From Oscillospiraceae bacterium (GTDB lineage Bacteria > Bacillota > Clostridia > Oscillospirales > Acutalibacteraceae): a stretch of 11,422 nt of DNA. The notes beneath the pieces are model-generated. The model saw nothing but the letters and a program-made list of their open reading frames with translations. It had not been told where the DNA came from and did not search any database. The position numbers and the translations under genes were made by a program. The DNA lies in assembly GCA_019422905.1 (NCBI GenBank), contig JAHZCM010000040.1:1-11422 (forward strand), in the 5' to 3' direction. This document shows, piece after piece, positions 1 to 4,313 of this stretch (positions are counted from its first letter, which is position 1; each line of letters opens with the position of its first letter).

Positions 1-158
1 TTGGCTGGTTATCTCCCTCAGAGTTCGCTGTCCAATATGTTTGACAAACCTACAACCGGCGCACGGTTTTATTTGCGCGCGCCGGCCACCCCAAAAAACA
101 CAGAATTATAAACCGCTTGTGAACTTTTTCATAAATCGGCATAAAATCGGAAAAAGGT

Positions 159-187
159 TTGACATTTCACTGAAATCTGGGTATGAT
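159..187 (+). promoter_or_regulatory. SigA-type promoter for the 49-aa membrane peptide
   Basis: A perfect -35 TTGACA (159-164) and a -10 TATGAT (182-187) are separated by exactly 17 bases. Transcription would begin near 194, about 70 bases before the ATG at 263. The 158 bases upstream hold no gene I recognise. Confidence 0.8.
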
Positions 188-262
188 AATAATATATTCC
201 GATATATGGAAGCCAGCGCATACAGGCGCGGCCCAACATGCAGAAAGGAAGGTTTTGTTTTT

Positions 263-412
263 ATGAAATGCCTGAATAAAGCACTCACAATTATCGGCTG
301 TATCACAGCGATTGTGGCCCTTGCCGCAGCGGCTTTTGCTGTTTTCTCGTATTTTGACAAGAAAAAGGAAGACGCGGAGCTGGAGGAGTATCTCGAAGGC
401 GCGATTCAGTAA
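263..412 (+). CDS. Small single-pass membrane protein, 49 aa, function unknown
   Basis: This 49-residue peptide has a short basic N-terminus, one hydrophobic helix rich in Ala, Ile and Val (about residues 8-30), and a strongly charged tail beginning Phe-Asp-Lys-Lys-Lys and ending in acidic residues. The frame is open further upstream to 41, but I choose the ATG at 263 because AGAAAGGAAGG lies just before it and the promoter (159-187) would place the transcript start inside the longer version. A terminator follows 24 bases after the stop, so it is probably a monocistronic gene. Small proteins with this layout are frequent in Clostridia and are usually annotated as hypothetical. The charge pattern suggests an N-out or N-in single span with a cytosolic acidic tail, but no function can be assigned. 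Confidence 0.75.
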   Translation: MKCLNKALTIIGCITAIVALAAAAFAVFSYFDKKKEDAELEEYLEGAIQ

Positions 413-435
413 ATTTAAGCGAAAAGCGTGAAGCG

Positions 436-462
436 GTCCGGTCGAAAAGGCCGGACTTTTTT
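436..462 (+). terminator. Rho-independent terminator after the 49-aa gene
   Basis: GTCCGG (436-441) pairs with CCGGAC (451-456). Two further inner pairs close a GAAAA loop, and six T follow (457-462). Confidence 0.85.
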
Positions 463-572
463 CGGTCTGCGCCGTTTCTTTGGCAGCGCTTCTGCCGGTA
501 TGGAGCCAGAAAACAGGCGCACGCCATACAGGTTATGCGGACAGAGGCACGGAAAAGCGGCCGTGTTGCAGC

Positions 573-584
573 ATGCTTAAGCAT
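573..584. promoter_or_regulatory. 12-bp perfect palindrome upstream of the repeat protein gene
   Basis: ATGCTTAAGCAT is a perfect dyad ending 26 bases before the ATG at 611 and just before the ribosome binding site. It could be an operator half-site pair, but it has no loop and no second copy was seen. No clear -35/-10 pair was found in 463-610. Confidence 0.25.
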
Positions 585-610
585 AAAACAAAACGAGGGG
601 AAGAACGATT

Positions 611-919
611 ATGGGTCAGAGGATTTACAATCATCCATATGCCGAGGCCGGCCATTGCGTCGGGCACGTAGAACCGGACGGCAGAATCTACAGCCATCCG
701 CATGCCAACGCAGGCTACTGTGTCGGCCACATCGCGCAGGACGGCAGAATTTACAACCACCCGCACGCCGAGGCCGGCTACTGCATCGGGCACATCGCGC
801 AGGACGGCCGTGTTTACAACCACCCGCATGCCGAAGCCGGCTACTGCGTCGGGCACATCGCGCAGGACGGCCGTGTTTACAACCACCCGCACGCTGAGGC
901 CGGTTACTGCATCGGCCAT
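611..919 (+). repeat. Five tandem 63-bp coding repeats
   Basis: Units run 611-667 (shortened first copy), 668-730, 731-793, 794-856 and 857-919. The period is exactly 63 bases, so the reading frame is kept. Copies 3-5 are almost identical at the DNA level (each shares GCGCAGGACGGC and ACAACCACCCGCA), whereas copies 1 and 2 have diverged. That pattern points to recent duplication or homogenisation at the 3' side and makes copy number likely to vary between strains. Confidence 0.95.
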
Positions 920-1318
920 GTGGAGGGCGGATATTCGCAGGCCGGCGCCGCGGCCCTACTGCTGTTCCGCCTTTCTCCCGTTCCGGAAACACTGCAGCCC
1001 AAAATTCCGAAAATGCCCCGTGTGCCCGTCGGCAGATCGAGCGCTTTGGGGGAATTTCTCGTCTTCCTTCCCATTCTGATCGGCGTCTGCCTGATTGCAA
1101 TGTTCTGGCAGGTCAGTATAGCGACACCCGCGCTGCCGATCATGATTGCGCTCACCGCAGCTTTCTCCGTTTCTGCGACCCGCCATAAAAAGCGCGGGGA
1201 TCTTTCGACCGACCCCGCAACCGTCGCCGCCGCAAAACAGTGCGCGTATTCCTGGGCGCTGCTCTTCACGCTGATTCCCGCCACGATCACGCTCGTCTCG
1301 ATGGCGGCCATCGTGTAA
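611..1318 (+). CDS. Membrane protein with N-terminal His/Cys tandem repeats, cut short by an in-frame TAA
   Basis: The 235 residues begin with five tandem 21-residue units (residues 1-103), each following the plan D-G-R-[IV]-Y-N-H-P-H-A-E-A-G-Y-C-[IV]-G-H-[IV]. A short Pro-containing linker follows, then three probable membrane helices (about 147-167, 172-190 and 210-234). The start at 611 is supported by GAGGGGAAG nine bases upstream. The repeat rhythm (G-x-[IV]-Y followed by [IV]-G-[HY]-[IV]) resembles short beta-strand repeat domains such as the four-fold beta-flower type, but this is a visual resemblance only. The conserved His and Cys in every unit suggest possible metal binding. The TAA at 1316-1318 falls directly after helix 3. 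The same frame stays open to 1672 and encodes a fourth helix and a zinc ribbon, so this CDS may be the truncated front of a 353-residue protein. Function unknown. Confidence 0.75.
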   Translation: MGQRIYNHPYAEAGHCVGHVEPDGRIYSHPHANAGYCVGHIAQDGRIYNHPHAEAGYCIGHIAQDGRVYNHPHAEAGYCVGHIAQDGRVYNHPHAEAGYCIGHVEGGYSQAGAAALLLFRLSPVPETLQPKIPKMPRVPVGRSSALGEFLVFLPILIGVCLIAMFWQVSIATPALPIMIALTAAFSVSATRHKKRGDLSTDPATVAAAKQCAYSWALLFTLIPATITLVSMAAIV

Positions 1319-1672
1319 AACGCTATATTTCTGATTTTCCTGCCGCTCGACTATTTCTTCATTTATATGCTCGTCCGCTACCGCATGCTCTCCGGGAAGA
1401 TGCGGATCCGCCCGCTTTTCAGCGCAAAGCCGAAGCCGGCGGCAAAACCGCCCGTATACAACACGCCGCCCGTGCACAATCAGCCTCCTGTATACAACCG
1501 GCCGCCCGTCACGCCAAAACAACCCGTATACGGTAACCCGCATCATTCGGACGGTACATACAACTATTTTATCTGCATACGCTGCGGCGCCACGCTTCGG
1601 GTTCCCATGGGAAAAGGGAAGATTCAGCTCACCTGCCCGAAATGCAGGTATTCGTTCATCGTGAACGACTGA
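1319..1672 (+). pseudogene. Severed C-terminal half: fourth TM helix, Pro-rich linker, zinc ribbon
   Basis: The frame directly after the TAA at 1316-1318 is open for 117 codons and is the same frame as the upstream repeat protein. It encodes a hydrophobic helix rich in Phe, Leu and Ile (starting three codons after the stop), a basic stretch, a linker with repeated P-P-V-Y-N motifs, and a C-terminal zinc ribbon with C-I-R-C and C-P-K-C knuckles 17 residues apart (Cys70, 73, 90 and 93 counted from the ATG at 1367). The ribbon flanks (V-P-M-G-K-G-K) resemble the cytosolic zinc ribbons that end many small clostridial membrane proteins. No ribosome binding site precedes the ATGs at 1367, 1385 or 1400. 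Independent translation therefore looks weak, and nonsense mutation, readthrough or a sequencing error is likelier. If it is expressed from 1367, the product is 101 residues. Confidence 0.6.
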
Positions 1673-1715
1673 GCGTCCAAAGGATTCCCGTAAAAATTCA
1701 AAAACAAGCAGACAA

Positions 1716-1751
1716 AAAGGATTCTGCGGGCATCTTCCCGCAGAATCCTTT
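1716..1751. terminator. Bidirectional terminator between the zinc-ribbon ORF and spoVAE
   Basis: A 15-bp perfect stem (1716-1730 with 1737-1751) encloses the loop CATCTT. On the minus strand, five T and a T-rich stretch follow the hairpin, fitting termination of spoVAE six bases after its stop. The plus strand has a weaker tail (CGCTTTT). Confidence 0.85.
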
Positions 1752-1757
1752 CGCTTT

Positions 1758-2114
1758 TCAGGATTTGTCGCCCGGCTTTGCAAGCCGCGACGCAAAATAC
1801 CCGAAGAACACCGCAGCCGCTATGCCCGCCGCTCCGGCCGTAACACCGCCGGTGAACGCGCCGAGCAGGCCCTTTTCCTCTACCGCCGTGCGCACACCCT
1901 CCGCAAGGAGATAGCCAAAGCCCGAGAGCGGCACGGTCGCCCCGCAGCCCGCATAGTTGACGAGCGGCGCATACCAGCCCAGCGCGCCGAGCACCACGCC
2001 GCCGGTGACGTACAGCACCATGATGCGGGCGGGTGTCAGCTTGGTCAGGTCGATCAGAAGCTGGCCGAGCACACAGATCAGCCCGCCGACCACAAACGCG
2101 CGAATATATTCCAA
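1758..2114 (-). CDS. spoVAE: Stage V sporulation protein AE (SpoVAEb-type)
   Basis: The 118-residue hydrophobic protein belongs to the SpoVA family, the spore inner-membrane channel that moves dipicolinic acid during sporulation and germination. Family hallmarks seen are G-x-I-C-V-x-G-Q-L-L-I-D-x-T-K-L-T-P-A near residues 10-29, then Y-A-P-L-V-x-Y-A-G-x-G-A-T-V-P-x-x-G-F-G near 48-67, and a Gly/Ala-rich C-terminal helix. I choose the TTG at 2114 because AGGAGG (2125-2130) lies ten bases before it and the length then matches the family (about 116-119 aa). The frame extends to 2183, but that N-terminus is basic and unlike SpoVAE. In most spore formers spoVAE follows spoVAC and spoVAD. Here it is alone, bounded by a terminator on one side and divergent ldhA on the other. 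No sporulation promoter was recognised on its own strand. Confidence 0.92.
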   Translation of the reverse strand: MEYIRAFVVGGLICVLGQLLIDLTKLTPARIMVLYVTGGVVLGALGWYAPLVNYAGCGATVPLSGFGYLLAEGVRTAVEEKGLLGAFTGGVTAGAAGIAAAVFFGYFASRLAKPGDKS

Positions 2115-2124
2115 CGTTCGATTT

Positions 2125-2132
2125 CCTCCTTT
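2125..2132 (-). promoter_or_regulatory. Ribosome binding site fixing the TTG start of spoVAE
   Basis: On the minus strand AAAGGAGG precedes the TTG codon at 2114 by ten bases. The longer in-frame start at 2183 has no such site. Confidence 0.75.
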
Positions 2133-2158
2133 TTTGTTTTTCTCCTGTAGTCTGCGCG

Positions 2159-2187
2159 GAATAGCGCGGTTTATCCGGCGCATACTA
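2159..2187 (+). promoter_or_regulatory. SigF/SigG-like promoter upstream of ldhA
   Basis: GAATA (2159-2163) and CATACTA (2181-2187) are 17 bases apart and fit the forespore SigG pattern (-35 GHATR, -10 CATWHTA) known from Bacillus. A transcript would start near 2194 and leave a leader of about 60 bases before the ATG at 2256. No SigA-type pair was seen here. The match is by eye and could be chance. Confidence 0.35.
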
Positions 2188-2255
2188 CCTCACAGAAACA
2201 AAATCAGGAAGTCGCAGGCTTTTTCAGGCTTGTGTGGAAAGGAAAATGGTCCATC

Positions 2256-3293
2256 ATGAAAAAAATCGCTTTTTTTGATACAAAGCCCTATGACCGCACA
2301 TGGTTTGACGAACTGGGCAAAAACTATGAAATCACCTACTTTGAGGAAAAGCTGAACCACCACACGGCGAAATTCACCGACGGCTTCGACGCGGTCTGCG
2401 CTTTCGTCAACGACAGGATCAACGCGCTCGCCGTGGAGCGGCTGTACCAGAACGGCGTGCAGCTCATCGCCATGCGCTGCGCGGGCTACAGCAACGTGGA
2501 CGTGAAGGCCGCGTTCGAAAAGCTGCACATCGTGCGCGTGCCGGCCTACTCGCCGCATGCGGTGGCGGAATATACGATGGGCCTGCTGCTCACACTGAAC
2601 CGCCGCCTGCATAAGGCGTACAACCGCACCCGTGAATTCAACTTCAGCATCGTCGGCCTGACAGGCACCGATCTCTACGACAAAACCGTGGGCGTCATCG
2701 GTACAGGCAAGATCGGTCGCGCGTTTATCGACGTGTGCAGCGGCTTTGGCGTGCGCGTCCTCGCCTATGACAAATATCCCGCGGAAAACAGCGGCCTCAC
2801 CTATGTACCGCTTGAAACGCTGCTGCGGGAAAGCGATGTGATTTCCCTGCACTGCCCGCTCACCCCGGATTCCCATCATATCCTCGACCGCAAGGCCTTT
2901 TCGCTGATGAAAAAGGGCGTGTTTATTCTGAACACCTCCCGGGGCGCGCTGATTGACAGCGCCGCCCTGCTCGACGCGCTGAACGACGGCGTTGTGCGCG
3001 GCGCAGGACTGGACGTCTACGAGGAGGAGACAAACCTCTTTTACGAGGACCGCTCCGATACGATTATCCTCGACGATACGCTCGCGCTGCTCGTCTCCCG
3101 TCCAAACGTTGTTTTGACCGCCCATCAGGCCTTTCTGACCGAGGAGGCGCTGCACAACATCGCCGAGGAAACCATCAAAAATCTCGATGCGTTCTTCTCC
3201 GGCGCACCGCTCGAAAATGAAATCTGCTACCTCTGCGACCGCGACAAGGCCGGACAGGATTGCCGCAAAAACCGGAAAGAACGCTGCTTCTGA
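2256..3293 (+). CDS. ldhA: D-lactate dehydrogenase (NAD-dependent, fermentative LdhA type)
   Basis: The 345-residue cytosolic enzyme reduces pyruvate to D-lactate with NADH. It aligns by eye along its whole length with E. coli LdhA: T-K-x-Y-D-R at residues 9-14, A-V-C-x-F-V-N-D (46-53), R-C-A-G-Y-x-N-V-D (74-82), V-R-V-P-A-Y-S-P-x-A-V-A-E (93-105). The Rossmann loop G-T-G-K-I-G is at 149-154, with Asp172 as the NAD-selecting acid. The catalytic triad is Arg229 (in N-T-S-R-G), Glu258 and His290 (in A-H-Q-A-F). Its spacing of 29 and 61 residues from the Arg equals that of the Lactobacillus enzyme (R235/E264/H296). The start at 2256 follows GGAAAGGAAA. The last 25 residues, past the usual end, hold four Cys and many basic residues, an unusual tail. 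It is monocistronic, ending at a strong terminator. Confidence 0.93.
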   Translation: MKKIAFFDTKPYDRTWFDELGKNYEITYFEEKLNHHTAKFTDGFDAVCAFVNDRINALAVERLYQNGVQLIAMRCAGYSNVDVKAAFEKLHIVRVPAYSPHAVAEYTMGLLLTLNRRLHKAYNRTREFNFSIVGLTGTDLYDKTVGVIGTGKIGRAFIDVCSGFGVRVLAYDKYPAENSGLTYVPLETLLRESDVISLHCPLTPDSHHILDRKAFSLMKKGVFILNTSRGALIDSAALLDALNDGVVRGAGLDVYEEETNLFYEDRSDTIILDDTLALLVSRPNVVLTAHQAFLTEEALHNIAEETIKNLDAFFSGAPLENEICYLCDRDKAGQDCRKNRKERCF

Positions 3294-3301
3294 ACCGCAA
3301 A

Positions 3302-3339
3302 TACAAAAGACCTGGCCGGGTATGGTCAGGTCTTTTGTA
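3302..3339 (+). terminator. Terminator of ldhA, possibly bidirectional
   Basis: A 16-bp stem (3302-3317 with 3324-3339, one G-T pair) has the loop GGGTAT, with the T tract inside the 3' arm. Read on the minus strand it also ends in TTTTGTATTTG and could stop transcription of the rhodanese gene, which has no other obvious terminator in 3340-3436. Confidence 0.85.
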
Positions 3340-3436
3340 CATTCGGATGTAGCACGGCGGCTATACCGCTTCAAAACACTGCAATTTAAAAAACATACCG
3401 AAGCTGCTGCAATGTCATTGAAACCGCTCCTTCGCC

Positions 3437-3757
3437 TTACCATTCCAGCCCGTACGGCCAGCCAACCAAACTGCCGACATCATACACCCTGCTGTAGCCC
3501 ATCGCCGCCAGCTTGCTGGCAGCCTCCCGGCTGCGGCGGCCGCTGCGGCAGTAGACGAGCACCGGCGTTTCCAAGGACGGGATCTTTTCCGCCGCGCTCT
3601 CCGCGCTGATCGTGTCGAGCGGATACAAAACCGCGTTCTTCGCATGCCCCGTCAGGTATTCGTCTTCCTCCCGAACATCGAAAATGAGGCACGCCGGTTC
3701 CGTTTCCAGCAGCTTTTCCGCTTCCTCAAAGGATACTCTGTAATATGGACTTTCCAC
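3437..3757 (-). CDS. Single-domain rhodanese-like sulfurtransferase
   Basis: The 106-residue product is one rhodanese domain. Visible are F-D-V-R-E-x-x-E-Y-x-x-G-H (residues 26-38), A-V-L-Y-P-L (42-47), the active-site loop C-R-S-G-R-R with nucleophile Cys70, and the closing G-Y-x-x-V-Y-D-V-G-S-L-x-G-W (87-100). Such small rhodaneses carry a persulfide on the Cys and transfer sulfane sulfur. The physiological partner cannot be read from the context. I choose the GTG at 3757 because AAGGAAGGGG lies eight bases before it. An in-frame ATG at 3781 would add eight residues but has only a weak site, and that extension would contain the strong one. The frame is open further, to 3961, but this is non-family sequence overlapping the promoter. 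It is convergent with ldhA and probably monocistronic. Confidence 0.88.
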   Translation of the reverse strand: MESPYYRVSFEEAEKLLETEPACLIFDVREEDEYLTGHAKNAVLYPLDTISAESAAEKIPSLETPVLVYCRSGRRSREAASKLAAMGYSRVYDVGSLVGWPYGLEW

Positions 3758-3765
3758 GCTGATAA

Positions 3766-3775
3766 CCCCTTCCTT
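3766..3775 (-). promoter_or_regulatory. Ribosome binding site favouring the GTG start of the rhodanese gene
   Basis: AAGGAAGGGG on the minus strand is eight bases from the GTG at 3757. The alternative ATG at 3781 is preceded only by a weak GGCGGGTCCGG. Confidence 0.6.
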
Positions 3776-3879
3776 TTTCATCCGGACCCGCCACGGTACA
3801 CAGGGACGAGCGCGCTTTGATCGCCCGCACCCGGTTCCAGCTTGTCCGCGCAGCGCCGCATAGATTTGCAGATGCCTGT

Positions 3880-3908
3880 ATTTTACTACAAACCGCGCCG
3901 CAAAACAA
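3880..3908 (-). promoter_or_regulatory. SigA-type promoter for the rhodanese gene
   Basis: On the minus strand TTGTTT (3908-3903) and TAAAAT (3885-3880) are 17 bases apart. Transcription would start near 3873, giving an untranslated leader of about 115 bases. It lies back to back with the plus-strand promoter at 3925-3953. Confidence 0.6.
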
Positions 3909-3924
3909 GTCCGGCACTTTCCTC

Positions 3925-3953
3925 TTGACAAGCGCAGTGCTTCATGGTATTCT
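3925..3953 (+). promoter_or_regulatory. Strong SigA-type promoter with extended -10
   Basis: A perfect -35 TTGACA (3925-3930), a 17-base spacer and a -10 TATTCT (3948-3953) preceded by TGG (extended -10). Transcription would begin near 3960 and run into the non-coding stretch before mutS2. Confidence 0.8.
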
Positions 3954-3959
3954 GAAACC

Positions 3960-4218
3960 ACAAAACAGAATTTTGAAAGGAAGACGAATCTATGACGTTA
4001 ACGGCAGGTGCGTCGGTCTGAGTCTTTGACTGAGACCGGCATGAACAGAAATCGGAAGACGTACCGCAAAGGGCGGCACGTCCGGCTTTATGTGGAGCCG
4101 TTCACCCGTACTCTGTTTGCGCCTGATCCCCGATGCGTCTTGTCCTCGCGGGGCCGTGTGCCGCCGCGTCCTTTTTGAGCGTATCCGCAGGGTCCATCAG
4201 AGTACCTGCGGATTTTTT
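3960..4218 (+). ncRNA. Candidate structured RNA or untranslated leader upstream of mutS2
   Basis: About 259 bases lie between a strong promoter and a strong intrinsic terminator, with no convincing protein gene. Hairpins seen by eye: 4014-4038 (CGGTCT-AGTC paired with GACT-AGACCG, one G-G mismatch, loop TTT); 4058-4082 (GACGT and CCGC paired with GCGG and ACGTC, one mismatch, loop AAAGG); 4083-4100 (CGGCT with AGCCG); and a longer-range CCCCG/CGGGG pair (4128-4153). GGAAGACG occurs twice (3979-3986 and 4054-4061). A nine-codon ORF with a good ribosome site (GAAAGGAAG, ATG at 3992, TGA at 4019-4021) lies near the 5' end and could be a leader peptide. I could not match the stretch to SRP RNA, 6S RNA, tmRNA, RNase P RNA, T-box or the common riboswitches. 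It is either a free-standing RNA or a leader of mutS2, whose ATG is 96 bases past the terminator. Confidence 0.5.
4183..4218 (+). terminator. Intrinsic terminator ending the RNA candidate
   Basis: ATCCGCAGG (4183-4191) pairs with CCTGCGGAT (4205-4213), followed by a run of six T (4213-4218). CCGCAGG occurs again at 4239-4245 and could compete for the same 3' arm. Because it lies downstream of the T run, it is not a classical antiterminator. Confidence 0.88.
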
Positions 4219-4313
4219 GCGCGCTGTGCAGCGCCTTTCCGCAGGTTGATTTGCCGCACCGCGGCACGGCTCCGCGCGAATCCGCACAAAATCAGGATTG
4301 GAGGACATATTCC

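Noticed and set aside
41..262. N-terminal extension of the 49-aa membrane peptide
   Set aside because: The extension lies upstream of and across the promoter at 159-187 and has no ribosome site. The ATG at 263 has a good one.
573..584. Transcription terminator at the 12-bp palindrome
   Set aside because: The dyad has no loop and is not followed by a T run.
702..1079. Alternative frames over the tandem repeats (535-897, 702-1079 and minus-strand equivalents)
   Set aside because: A 63-base period keeps all frames open and repetitive. Only the frame from 611 has a ribosome site and continues into plausible TM helices.
2190..3443. A 417-codon open frame on the minus strand
   Set aside because: It lies antisense to ldhA, whose plus-strand product matches D-lactate dehydrogenase throughout. 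The minus product has no recognisable family.
3960..4218. T-box, TPP, M-box or c-di-GMP riboswitch
   Set aside because: Short look-alike stretches occur (TACCGC, CTGAGA, AACAGAAAT, CGCAAAG), but the rest of each consensus is missing, and a mutS2 target would be unusual.
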